A DNA stretch of 64,000 nucleotides, taken from assembly GCA_016745315.1 (NCBI GenBank), contig CP066886.1:496001-560000 (forward strand), in the 5' to 3' direction. The notes beneath the pieces were generated by a model, which worked only from the letters and a program-made list of their open reading frames with translations, made no database searches and was not told where the DNA came from. Shown piece by piece: positions 19,418 to 28,319 of this stretch. This DNA comes from Arthrospira sp. PCC 9108 (GTDB lineage: Bacteria > Cyanobacteriota > Cyanobacteriia > Cyanobacteriales > Microcoleaceae). How positions within the stretch are numbered: the first letter of the stretch is position 1; every line of letters starts with the position of its first letter. A program made the position numbers and the translations under genes.

Positions 19418-19623
19418 TTGGCTAGGCTAGGCTGGGGTGCGATTTACTCCCAATTTTTGTTGAATAACCGGATGGGATATAGTTAAATCTAATCATCCTA
19501 ATAATGACTATCTATTGATGGGTTATTCTATCCTCTCCCTCTATGTTGGTCTGTTCTCTGTCACCGAGACACAAATTATTATATTATAATTTAATCATGA
19601 TGCAGTAAGGACTAAAACATCTA

Positions 19624-19818
19624 ATGACAGAAACCCCTCAACCAACTACAACAACCCCTCAACCAACTACAACCCCCAACTTACAAGAACCCAAATTTGG
19701 GTTTAACTCCTATTCGGAACGCCTCAATGGTCGCGCGGCGATGATTGGGTTTGTGATTACCTTGGCGATCGAATATTTCACCAAACAGGGACTACTAGCT
19801 TGGCTAGGGTTAAGCTAA
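19624..19818 (+). CDS. High-light-inducible protein (Hlip, chlorophyll-binding-like)
   Basis: A 64-residue single-helix protein of the thylakoid membrane. The Hlip signature ERLNGRAAMIGFVITLAIEY holds the Glu and Asn-x-Arg chlorophyll-ligand residues at the start of the only membrane helix. Family members bind chlorophyll and carotenoid and protect photosystem assembly in strong light or other stress. The first 20 residues are a Thr/Pro/Gln repeat (TPQPTTTTPQPTTTPN), unusually low in complexity, produced by a DNA tandem repeat at 19634-19675. An AT-rich leader precedes it. Confidence 0.92.
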   Translation: MTETPQPTTTTPQPTTTPNLQEPKFGFNSYSERLNGRAAMIGFVITLAIEYFTKQGLLAWLGLS

Positions 19819-19939
19819 ATTGCTATTTTCCGCCGTGAATCCGGCGATTTAACGCCCACTAACCCCCCAGCTAAGGGGGGGATCATTACAACCCTACCAG
19901 GTCTTTAAAGGCAGATTTATCGGGTATTTGGGCAGTGAA

Positions 19940-21016
19940 TTAGGGGGCTTCAGCGGCTTGGGTATGCCTTTCTAGGGCTAATTCAATGAGTTGATTTACC
20001 AATTCGGGAAAGCTGACTCCTGTGGCTGACCACAGTTGCGGATACATACTTAAAGCTGTAAAACCGGGGAGGGTGTTGATTTCATTCAGCAAGACTTCTC
20101 CGGTTTTTTCGATATAGAAGAAATCCACCCGCGCTAGTCCAGCAGCATCGACAGCGAGGAAGGCTTCGATCGCCATATCTCGGACTTTAGAAGCGATCGC
20201 TGTATCAATAGGCGCTGGAATCATCAGATTAGCTTTGCCATCAGTATACTTAGTTTCGTAGTCATAGAAATCGCTATTATAGCTAATTTCTCCCACCACC
20301 GACGCTTTCGGATAATCATTGCCTAAAACAGCACATTCTAGTTCTCTGGCTTCGACTCCCGCTTCTACAATAATTCGCCGATCATAGGTAGCCGCAGCAT
20401 CTAAAGCGGTTTCGAGTTCCTGACGCGATCGCACTTTGGAAATGCCAACAGAGGACCCCAAATTAGCAGGTTTCACAAAGCAGGGATAACCCAAAGCCGC
20501 ATCAAGGTCATCGCATAATTTCGGGAAAATACAGGGGTTAGACCATACTTGACTACGCCGCACTGCTTGATAACGCACTTGCGGAATTCCCGCCTGAGAA
20601 AAAGCCATTTTCATGGCGATTTTATCCATACCAACCGCAGAACCGAGAACCCCCGAACCCACATAAGGCACTTGCATTAAGGTTAACATACCCTGAACTG
20701 TGCCATCCTCACCATTGGGACCGTGGAGAATTGGAAACCAAAGGTCTATATCCTTGACAGTGGCGGGGTTAGGAATGCGATCGCTTGGTATCACTTCCCC
20801 TGTCACTGTTAGGGGTTGACCCGACTCTAAAACCGCTTCCGCCTCCGTCCCTCTATGCCACACCCCATTTTTTTCTATATATATGGGGACTACCTCATAT
20901 TTACTGGGGTTTGGGTCTATAGAGAGTGCATTGGCGATCGCCTTAGCCGAGGTAATGGAAACCTCATGCTCTCCCGAACATCCACCAAACAACAGTCCAA
21001 CCCGGAGTTTTGTCAT
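19940..21016 (-). CDS. ddl: D-alanine--D-alanine ligase
   Basis: A 358-residue ATP-grasp ligase that makes the D-Ala-D-Ala dipeptide of peptidoglycan in the cytoplasm. Seen: N-terminal LLFGGCSGEHEVSITSA, PILHGPNGEDGTVQGML, PYVGSGVLGSAVGMDK, CFVKPANLGSSVGISKV of the ATP-binding domain, and the metal/substrate-binding end LARVDFFYIEKTGEVLLNEINTLPGFT. Length and motifs are normal and the frame is intact. It is convergent with hli and divergent from the CZB gene, so probably monocistronic. Confidence 0.96.
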   Translation of the reverse strand: MTKLRVGLLFGGCSGEHEVSITSAKAIANALSIDPNPSKYEVVPIYIEKNGVWHRGTEAEAVLESGQPLTVTGEVIPSDRIPNPATVKDIDLWFPILHGPNGEDGTVQGMLTLMQVPYVGSGVLGSAVGMDKIAMKMAFSQAGIPQVRYQAVRRSQVWSNPCIFPKLCDDLDAALGYPCFVKPANLGSSVGISKVRSRQELETALDAAATYDRRIIVEAGVEARELECAVLGNDYPKASVVGEISYNSDFYDYETKYTDGKANLMIPAPIDTAIASKVRDMAIEAFLAVDAAGLARVDFFYIEKTGEVLLNEINTLPGFTALSMYPQLWSATGVSFPELVNQLIELALERHTQAAEAP

Positions 21017-21273
21017 ATTACCTTACAACCTAATTTCCCGATTAACTTTGACACAATCTCTGGAAAAATCCAAGCTAATGGCGGGATATTTTCTTATGTA
21101 ACCGTAGATGACATACCGTCCATTGTCATATTAGTTCGCTTGTGATGATTGATTCACCACAACCATCCTATCATATTGGGGGCTTATTTGATATGACAAA
21201 ACATTAAGTAATTTTCCCTAAAATAGAATCGTTAAGCTATAATAAAACCTGTTAGTTAAGGAACCCAAGTAAA

Positions 21274-21630
21274 ATGATTAACTTGTCCCTAGTTAAAGCC
21301 CAACACACCCTCTGACAGATGAAATTCCGTCGGTTTCTCTCTGATAGTGAACAGACTTTTCCTGATGTCAGCTTGCTTTCCCACAATGATTGTTATCTGG
21401 GAAAGTGGCTTGATGGTAAAGGATTATCTGAATATGGCAATTGCCCGGAAATCAGGTCCTTAGAAAAAGTTCACCGTCAACTTCACCAGGTCGCTAAAAA
21501 TAGCATTACCCTAAAATGTCTGGGTAAAGTGGAATCAGCTTACCCGGAAGTTCACAAAATCGAACCTCTTTCCCAACAAATTATCACTTTGTTGGAACGT
21601 CTGGAGAAAAAAGTTGCAGCTTTAAGATAA
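21274..21630 (+). pseudogene. Stand-alone CZB (zinc-binding chemoreceptor-type) domain protein with TGA in place of Trp
   Basis: 118 codons from ATG 21274 in one frame, but TGA at 21313-21315 falls in AQHTL-stop-QMKFRRFL where the CZB family has a conserved Trp four residues after the first zinc-ligand His. The rest is intact: CYLGKWLDGKGLSEYG (zinc Cys motif) and KVHRQLHQVAKN with further His ligands. CZB domains bind zinc through 3-His/1-Cys and sense metal or hypochlorous acid, usually attached to chemoreceptors or diguanylate cyclases. Re-initiation at ATG 21319 would give a 103-residue protein lacking the first His. TGG to TGA by mutation or read error explains it. Confidence 0.7.
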
Positions 21631-21737
21631 GTTAGCTTTAGCAGACTAAGCGCCAGCATTTGACTGTCCCAATGAAGAATAGGTAAGGGATATATATTTT
21701 CGGTTTTCCAAGTTTTTTTTAATCCATTACGCTCAAC

Positions 21738-22145
21738 CTATAAAGACGTAGTATCTAAAATTTCAATGGTTGGCAAAATCCCAGTTTTATGGTTTTCCAA
21801 ACCTTCTCTAAAATCCTGCACATTTTCCTTGCCTGATTCTTGCAAAGCCTTTAATAGGGTCGCCGTTTCCGTCACTAATTTATCGACATTAATATCAAAA
21901 TAACTCGGCTGATAGTAACCCAGGCGAGAAATTCCTTCCCCCATCAAAATAACTGCTCCTTGCCAATTATCATTACTGAGATGATACAGAGAAACAGCAA
22001 TTTGTAAAATGCCTTGATAAAACCGCTTTTCAGGTTCTCCGGCTTCCATCCAGATAGCTTCTAAAGTATCATGGCAGGCGTAAAATTCCCTTTGATTAAA
22101 CTCATTAATTCCTTGCCAAAACTCAGGAGGAATATCTTTAACCAT
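21738..22145 (-). CDS. DUF309 domain protein
   Basis: A 135-residue helical protein of the DUF309 family, which is found in cyanobacteria and Bacillus and has no assigned biochemical role. Seen: the family core FNQREFYACHDTLEAIWMEA followed by EKRFYQGILQIAVSLYHL, with the conserved His, Glu and Gln on helices. No signal peptide or membrane segment. It lies alone, oriented against the CZB gene. Confidence 0.85.
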   Translation of the reverse strand: MVKDIPPEFWQGINEFNQREFYACHDTLEAIWMEAGEPEKRFYQGILQIAVSLYHLSNDNWQGAVILMGEGISRLGYYQPSYFDINVDKLVTETATLLKALQESGKENVQDFREGLENHKTGILPTIEILDTTSL

Positions 22146-22283
22146 TGTCTTATCCTTACCTATAGCACAACCCGCGACATTACATAAATAATATAATCCC
22201 CCTGTGAATAAGGGGGAGTTAGAGGGAGTTAGAGGGGGTAAAATAACTTTTACCTGTTCCCTAGTTACTGGTGATATGGTAGC

Positions 22284-22649
22284 TCAAACCATGCTTTTTC
22301 TGGCTTCTTCTAACACTTCCATCTCAATGGTTTGCTGATCTCCGGCAAAATCATTATCTGGGGTTAAGAAAAGCATACAATGGCACTCTTTGCGTTCCCG
22401 CATAGGAATACAAGGACAATTCCAGAAAGCATCTTTGACCTCTGCTTCCTTATCTTCATAGTGGCGGCAGGGACATAGGGGGGAACCTAAATCATCCTTA
22501 TGCTTGGCAAGTCCTTCAATTACTACCGCTGTCACTGAGGGTTCAGCACAAAAATAGGTTCCAGTTCGTTTAGCATACTGTTCGGCGAATCGTTTCATCG
22601 CCTCTAAACTTTTGGGAGTGGAGAGTTTTTCGTTGATCTGCTCTGTCAT
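22284..22649 (-). CDS. ftrC: Ferredoxin-thioredoxin reductase catalytic (beta) chain
   Basis: A 121-residue iron-sulfur enzyme subunit that reduces thioredoxin with photosynthetic electrons from ferredoxin. The cysteine pattern is complete: LCPCRHYEDK, then FWNCPCIPMRERKECHCMLF, providing the 4Fe-4S ligands and the redox-active pair beside the cluster. The start is placed at MTEQINEKL (22649); the open frame extends 21 codons upstream to another ATG, but family length favours the inner one. The variable (alpha) chain is not in this window. Confidence 0.93.
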   Translation of the reverse strand: MTEQINEKLSTPKSLEAMKRFAEQYAKRTGTYFCAEPSVTAVVIEGLAKHKDDLGSPLCPCRHYEDKEAEVKDAFWNCPCIPMRERKECHCMLFLTPDNDFAGDQQTIEMEVLEEARKSMV

Positions 22650-22762
22650 TATGAAAGCACTCTTGACTAAATCCGCTTTTAATATTTTAACCCAAAACCG
22701 GATCTTCTTCAAAGTCTACCTTAGCGATCGCCAAAATTCCCCATTGGTCTTAGGCATCCCGT

Positions 22763-23305
22763 TTAGGTTGGCACTACATATTCACCTCGCAGACGTTGTA
22801 TAATTTCCCGAAACCGATATCCGTCCTCATCGAGAGATTGCTCAATTTCTGTGGTAGAACTATTAGTTTCCGAAGCTAAGGGTTTTTGTTGACCAAACTG
22901 GGTCACAGTATTTCGGAGACGATAGGACAAAAACTTACTTACTGCTCGATAAAATCTCAGAGAAAACAAAGCATCCCACTCCAATTTTTCTGATAATTTT
23001 TCACGAGGAACCGATAAGACTAAACAAGGTTCTTTGGCGGTAACTGTTGCTGAAGGCATACGACCATCAACAAAAGACATTTCTCCGATAACTTCTCCTA
23101 TACCCAGTGTAGCCACTTCTCGATTTCCCAAGGCGGCTACTGATGCCACCAATGTACCATCAAGAACGATATAAAGGGCTTCAATTAGCTGACCTTCTGT
23201 AATTAAAACCATGCCAGACTCAAGTTGCTGTTGCTGACCATTAGCAATAATCCAGTCCAGGTCACGATCGCTTAATTCTCCCAAAATAGCTAGTGTTTTA
23301 TTCAT
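22763..23305 (-). CDS. Cyclic nucleotide-binding domain protein (Crp-like, no DNA-binding domain)
   Basis: 180 residues. Residues 1-125 form a cNMP-binding beta-roll (GMVLITEGQLIEALYIVLDGTL, IGEVIGEMSFVDGRMPSATVTA), with the phosphate-binding cassette GEMSFVDGRMPSATV containing the Glu and Arg needed for cyclic nucleotide. The rest is a short helical tail with no helix-turn-helix. Such stand-alone domains are common in cyanobacteria as regulatory modules of unknown partner. The frame is intact and it lies head-to-tail with ftrC. Confidence 0.85.
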   Translation of the reverse strand: MNKTLAILGELSDRDLDWIIANGQQQQLESGMVLITEGQLIEALYIVLDGTLVASVAALGNREVATLGIGEVIGEMSFVDGRMPSATVTAKEPCLVLSVPREKLSEKLEWDALFSLRFYRAVSKFLSYRLRNTVTQFGQQKPLASETNSSTTEIEQSLDEDGYRFREIIQRLRGEYVVPT

Positions 23306-23473
23306 AGGTCATCACGAAGGTAATTATTAACAATTTTAGGATAGCTGAATAACCAGTTATCACCTCACCCGTGAATCAATTAATTAATTAATTACTACTC
23401 CTCACTATTTGGCTGTTGTCTGGCAGCCTAATTTCCTTAACTGTTGATAGCCTATCGATAGCCTACCGATGGC

Positions 23474-24292
23474 TTAATACAATTGTAGCATAAGCTGCTT
23501 ACGATACTGAGGGATAAGTGGATGGTCTGTGCCGAGAAGGTCAAACACTGCCACCATAGCCTTTCTAGCGCCATCTTCGCGATATTTACGACTAATGCCG
23601 ACAATCTTTAGAAATAATGAAAGACCCGCCTCATATTCCTCATTAATGATATGCTGACAGGCTTGAGTATAAAGCTGTTCGATTTCGGTTTCTCCAGGGT
23701 TTTCAGCAGCGGCTCGAAATTCGATCAATTTTTCCACCGCACGGGCTTTAGCATAAAACTCTCGGTTATCGGGTCTAATAGTTGCCAACATTTTTTGGGC
23801 AGCTTCAATTTCATTCACGGAAATCAGAAACTGAGCAGCTTTAATAATTAGTTCGGGATGATTGGGATATTTTTCAAACAAAAAATCAAACAAATCTTTG
23901 GCTTGTTTCAGATTCCCGGAATTGGTAGCATTATCAATAGCTTTTAATCCATTTTCCAAGTATGATTTCAGGTTAAAACCTGCCAATAGTTCCCGCAGTT
24001 GAAGTTCTGATATCGCGCCGACAAAACCAGGTTTAACCTCTCCTTTGGTAATTATGCGGACATCAGGAACCCCCTCAATGTGATATTGACTGGCTAATTC
24101 TGGATTGCGATCTACATCGACTTTGGCTAAGATAAAATCGTATTCCCCCGTCAGTCGCTCTAGTATTGGTTTCATGATTTGACAAGGGCCGCACCAGGTG
24201 GCAAAAAAATCCACCATCACTAAAGTTTCCCAGGATTTATCAATAACTTCCGCCTGAAAATTATCCTGGCTAACATCAATAGCATATCCCAT
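23474..24292 (-). CDS. Thioredoxin-like protein with TPR region (YbbN/CnoX-like)
   Basis: 272 residues. The N-terminal thioredoxin domain has the active site WCGPC and cis-Pro segment GVPDVRI. Residues 120-272 are helical tetratricopeptide-like repeats (LKQAKDLFDFLFEKYPNHPELI, EIEAAQKMLATI), the layout of the YbbN/CnoX co-chaperones that hold chlorine-damaged or unfolded proteins for GroEL. Unlike Escherichia coli YbbN, the active site keeps both Cys, so it may be redox-active. The start is placed at MGYAIDVSQ because GGGAGG lies a few bases upstream; an in-frame upstream ATG adds 11 residues. It lies 29 nt from the LpxB-related gene. Confidence 0.88.
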   Translation of the reverse strand: MGYAIDVSQDNFQAEVIDKSWETLVMVDFFATWCGPCQIMKPILERLTGEYDFILAKVDVDRNPELASQYHIEGVPDVRIITKGEVKPGFVGAISELQLRELLAGFNLKSYLENGLKAIDNATNSGNLKQAKDLFDFLFEKYPNHPELIIKAAQFLISVNEIEAAQKMLATIRPDNREFYAKARAVEKLIEFRAAAENPGETEIEQLYTQACQHIINEEYEAGLSLFLKIVGISRKYREDGARKAMVAVFDLLGTDHPLIPQYRKQLMLQLY

Positions 24293-24321
24293 CTGAACCT
24301 CCCACAATAGATAATAATTAA

Positions 24322-25603
24322 TCAACTCTCGAACATTTCAACTACCATATTAGCCAATTTTTGAGCGGCTCCAGGTTGTCCCCGGACCTGTCGCAAGCGA
24401 TCGCTAATAGTTTCGAGACGGTGGGGGTTTTGCAAATATTCCAAGATGCGATCGCCAATAAATTCTGGCCTTAGCCTTCCCGAAAATTCCGGGACTATTT
24501 CTGACCCCGCCCAAATATTCGGCCAAGCCAATAACTTACCAGTGCGCTGTATATACCATAGTGCGGCGCTATTAATTCCCCTAGCCATGAGGCCACCAAC
24601 ACCAGGCAAATTTGCTAAAATTCCCGGGATACCATCCCACGATCGCATAGCATCAAGTTGATAACTCGGAAGTAAAACCGCCATAGGTATAGCTAAAGCA
24701 CCCAATTGAGCAGTATTAGCCCCCACCGTAGTCACAGCGAAACAGCAGCGGGAAAGCAAGGAATAAGCGGGGTGGGGAGTATACAGATAGACCTGTAACC
24801 CGGTTTTAGTTTGTAGCATGAATTGATCACCTATCTGTTGGAGATCGGCGGCTACACCAGGGAAATAATTAACCACGGGATTATATTCAGGGTTAGCCAG
24901 TTGTGCAATAGTGGAGACTTCCACCGTGGGAGCCACAGGAATGATAAATTGAGTTTGAGGGCGGCGCTGGTGGATATATTCGGCGATCGCCAAAGTCAAG
25001 GGTACACCCTGAGCCAGTTTAGCCATTTTCGAGCCCGGAAGCAGAGCAATAAGTTCCGTCAGAGGTGGCTGTAGCAGCGAGTAAGGCTTGATTTCCTCCG
25101 GGGTGGGGGGAGGAAGTCACATCAGCCATCAAGTCCCCTATAACAGTGCATTTTGAGGCGTATAAGTCAGGTATACGGCTAATGATTTCCGGTTTCATGA
25201 CCGCAAATTGGTCAACCCACCGCCACCAACGGATATCCCATTCTCCGTAAACTATACTTTGATATCCGAGGCGGCGGGCAATGATGGGGGTAAAGGCTTG
25301 GTCGCCGCCTAAAAATAACACTAAACCCTTTTCTCGCCAATCCCAATTTTGGGCAGTTTTTCCTAACAGTAAAAATTTCCAGAAATGTTGGGAACCCTGA
25401 ACCCGGTTAATTCCTAAAAGCGATCGCCCGATTTCTACTTCCTTGCCGGTAGCGTGAGGACAGGGTGATAAAATTAGGGAAATTCTCAGATCTTTATGGC
25501 GATCGCTATTTTGAGATCTAATAGCTTCTAGGACTGGTCGCACCCAGGTAGTTAATTCTCCTGGTCCGTTGGAGAGGATAAGGATATCGGCGGCTGTGGA
25601 CAT
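24322..25603 (-). pseudogene. Lipid-A-disaccharide synthase-related glycosyltransferase, frameshifted
   Basis: An LpxB-related cyanobacterial family (about 425 residues if repaired). The N-terminal part reads LILSNGPGELTTWVRPVLEAI, then FLGGDQAFTPIIARRLGY and WRWVDQFAVMKPEI. The C-terminal part reads LIALLPGSKMAKLAQGVPL, CCFAVTTVGANTAQLGALAIPM and ends in VVEMFES. A one-base gain or two-base loss in the C/G-rich tract near 25100 separates them; reading past it gives PEEIKPYSLLQPPLTELIALLPGSK. The true product is probably a membrane-associated glycosyltransferase of unknown substrate. It likely shares a transcript with the downstream thioredoxin-TPR gene. Confidence 0.85.
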
Positions 25604-25705
25604 GGCTTGGCGATCGCTTAGTTATCATGATTAAGTATTATCTAATTTTCGCCTCTCAACCAGGTTTCTGATAACCTCTAATAAGTGCTATGAACTTTAA
25701 GACCA

Positions 25706-26953
25706 GTGGAAAGTCAACCTGCTCACCCTAACCCCCTCAGTCACTCCTCAGACTGGCGTTGGCCATGGTGGCCCTTAGTCCCCCTTTACCCATTTAGTCA
25801 GCGTCGCACCATTCGCCGAGAAGTGGTTAGCGATCGCATTTGGACTTTTGAGCAGATCCAAGGTATTCTCTATGTGGTGGTTCCCATTCGCATGACCGTG
25901 ATTCGGTTGGATATGGGGGGATTATTAGTTTATGCTCCTGTGGCTCCTACTCCTGAATGTGTTAGACTGGTGAATGAGTTAGTGGCTGAATATGGAGAGG
26001 TGCGCTATATTATCCTCCCCACCACCTCCGGTCTGGAGCATAAAGTTTTTGTCGGTCCCTTTGCGCGGAAATTTCCCAAAGCCCAGGTTTTTGTGGCTCC
26101 AGAGCAATGGAGTTATCCGTTAAAGTTACCCTTGAGTTGGTTAGGTTTACCCGCCAAACGTACCCATATTTTACCAGCAGATTGTTCGGAAACTCCCTTT
26201 TCCCGTGAGTTTAGTTATGCCATTTTAGGTCCGATTAATCTAGGGTTAGGAACCTTTGGGGAAGTCGCCTTTTTCCATTGGCGATCGCAAACCTTATTAC
26301 TCACAGATACCATAATTTCCATTCCCGAACAACCCCCCGCCATAGTCCAACTCGATCCGTATCCTCTCCTATTCCACGCGCGAGATAATGCCTTTCAAAC
26401 CGTGGCAGATCACCCCATCACCCGCCAAAAAGGATGGCAGCGGATTACCCTATTTTCCCTGTATTTCCAACCAGATACATTAGACCCACTGCCATTAAAA
26501 CAAGCTCTCAGTGACGCTTTAAAAGCCAGCGATCGCTCTCGAAAAGCCTATTTTGGTTTATTTCCCTTCCAGTGGCGATCGGGCTGGGAAGAAGCCTTTA
26601 ACACCCTGCGAGGAGACGGCAATATATTAGTGGCTCCCATTCTGCAAACCCTGATCTTGAATCGCTCCCCACAAGTAACCCTCGCCTGGGCGGATCGTGT
26701 TTGCGAGTGGAATTTTAACCGGATTATTCCCTGCCATTTTGACGCACCCATCACAGCCACTCCCCAAGAATTTCGGGAGGCTTTCAGCTTCCTAGAACCC
26801 CAGGAAGCGCCGCCACAAGGTTATTTAGGCAGTTCAAAGCACCCCCTCCCAGCGGGAGATTTTACCATCCTCCAAAATATAGATAAACGCCTAAACCAAT
26901 GGGGAATTACTCCCCCCCAGCATCAGCGAAAATGCCGTAAATTTATCGAATAG
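25706..26953 (+). CDS. DUF4336 domain protein (metallo-beta-lactamase-like fold)
   Basis: 415 residues starting at GTG 25706. It belongs to the DUF4336 family of plants, algae and cyanobacteria, which has a degenerate metallo-hydrolase fold and no assigned reaction. Seen: IWTFEQIQGILYVVVPIRMTVI, YGEVRYIILPTTSGLEHKVF, SQTLLLTDTIISIPEQPP and the terminal WNFNRIIPCHFDAPI. The usual HxHxDH zinc motif is replaced by TTSGLEH, so classical hydrolase activity is doubtful. Intact frame, alone on its strand, with no membrane helix apparent. Confidence 0.8.
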   Translation: MESQPAHPNPLSHSSDWRWPWWPLVPLYPFSQRRTIRREVVSDRIWTFEQIQGILYVVVPIRMTVIRLDMGGLLVYAPVAPTPECVRLVNELVAEYGEVRYIILPTTSGLEHKVFVGPFARKFPKAQVFVAPEQWSYPLKLPLSWLGLPAKRTHILPADCSETPFSREFSYAILGPINLGLGTFGEVAFFHWRSQTLLLTDTIISIPEQPPAIVQLDPYPLLFHARDNAFQTVADHPITRQKGWQRITLFSLYFQPDTLDPLPLKQALSDALKASDRSRKAYFGLFPFQWRSGWEEAFNTLRGDGNILVAPILQTLILNRSPQVTLAWADRVCEWNFNRIIPCHFDAPITATPQEFREAFSFLEPQEAPPQGYLGSSKHPLPAGDFTILQNIDKRLNQWGITPPQHQRKCRKFIE

Positions 26954-27182
26954 GTAACCCTAATAATCACGAACTATGATATAATAGTTTGTGAAATATA
27001 ATCGGCATTTGCATCCCGAAAAATACCCATAACTCAAAGGCGATCGCCACATCTGACCTAAATATATTACTGTGGCGGAGAAGGGAGTTGATGCAAGAAA
27101 GCCGGTTTTTCAGAGTCAGGGAGACCGCAGCACACCAGACCAGAGTATAATGAACAATGAGAGACCTCGAAAACACCTATAA

Positions 27183-28100
27183 ATGACCCGATTTATCTAC
27201 GACCAATTCACCAAACAATATATCCAGGAACTGTTGATGCAATTAGGTCAAACTGAAACCAGTAAAACCATGGCTTCAGAACGGCGAGAAATTGACATAT
27301 TTTTCACCCCCCACCCCGAAAACATCGGCGAGGCTAGTCACCTAGGCTTATTGGGAAGATTAGCCACCACCAGTGCGATTTTTGAACCCTTTAGCAATGC
27401 GGTTAAACCCAGAGAAATTCGCAGTTGTCTGGTGAAGCTCCTAGACCTGATAGCGGAATTGGAACGGCAAGCCACCCGGGAAAAAAGACGGCTCACTCCC
27501 GCACAATTACCCCAGTTGTGGATTCTGACCCCCACCGCCTCCCCCGCCATTCTAGCAGATTTTGGCGTTACGGTAGACCTGGAAAACTGGATGAGTGGGG
27601 TGTACTTTCTCCCCAAGGGACTAAAAAGCGCTATTATAGTCATCCACCAACTACCGCCGACACCAGAAACCCTATGGTTGCGGATTTTAGGGAAGGGGAA
27701 AGTCCAAAAACAAGCCTTACAAGAACTGTATCAACTACCGGCAGATAATCCCACCCGAGAAACCACGCTAGAATTACTGTATAACCTGCGCGCGATGCTA
27801 GAAGCGCGGCAAAATTTAGCCCCAGAAGAGAGGGAGTTAATTATGGAACTATCACCCCTGTATTTACAACGCTTACAAACTGTTAAGCAAGAAGGTATCC
27901 AGCAAGGAGTCCAACAAGGTATCCAACAAGGACAGCGATCGCTCCTTGAAAGTATGTTACAAGTTAAATTTGGTGCCGTGGATGCAGAATTAGCTGAGAT
28001 TATCGAGGGGTTAATTCAAGTTCCCCCCTTGGAGCAAGCACAGTTGATTTGGCAGTTATCACGGGAGGAGCTTTTGGCTCGGTTTTCCGGTGACTTGTGA
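27183..28100 (+). CDS. Rpn-family (DUF4351/PD-(D/E)XK-like) putative recombination nuclease
   Basis: 305 residues. The N-terminus (MTRFIYDQFTKQYIQELL, ERREIDIFFTP) matches cyanobacterial members of the Rpn/transposase_31-like group, with a PD-(D/E)XK-type core. The C-terminus has a Gln-Gly repeat (EGIQQGVQQGIQQGQRSLLE), which often misleads annotation to flagellar FliH, followed by a helical tail like DUF4351. These proteins are highly expanded in filamentous cyanobacteria; the biological role is largely unknown beyond Rpn-type DNA cleavage. Intact. Confidence 0.7.
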   Translation: MTRFIYDQFTKQYIQELLMQLGQTETSKTMASERREIDIFFTPHPENIGEASHLGLLGRLATTSAIFEPFSNAVKPREIRSCLVKLLDLIAELERQATREKRRLTPAQLPQLWILTPTASPAILADFGVTVDLENWMSGVYFLPKGLKSAIIVIHQLPPTPETLWLRILGKGKVQKQALQELYQLPADNPTRETTLELLYNLRAMLEARQNLAPEERELIMELSPLYLQRLQTVKQEGIQQGVQQGIQQGQRSLLESMLQVKFGAVDAELAEIIEGLIQVPPLEQAQLIWQLSREELLARFSGDL

Positions 28101-28319
28101 ACCTGGTGGGGGTGTTCAAAGAGTCACGGGGTGGGGTACAATCAAGGTGCGGTGGCGCGAGGCTTCACTGAACCGACACCACCGAACCAAGACTCACCGG
28201 AGGCGGAACCATGTCGAGTTGGCGTGAGAGATGGCAAAATCTATGGCGGTTTCTCAACACCCCTTTATTCACTTCCCCGACTCCGGGAACCTCTAACCCA
28301 ACCGTTGAGGCGATATCCC

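Noticed and set aside
27880..27945. FliH-like flagellar export protein
   Set aside because: Only the IQQGVQQG repeat resembles FliH; the N-terminal domain is Rpn-type and the organism is not flagellated.
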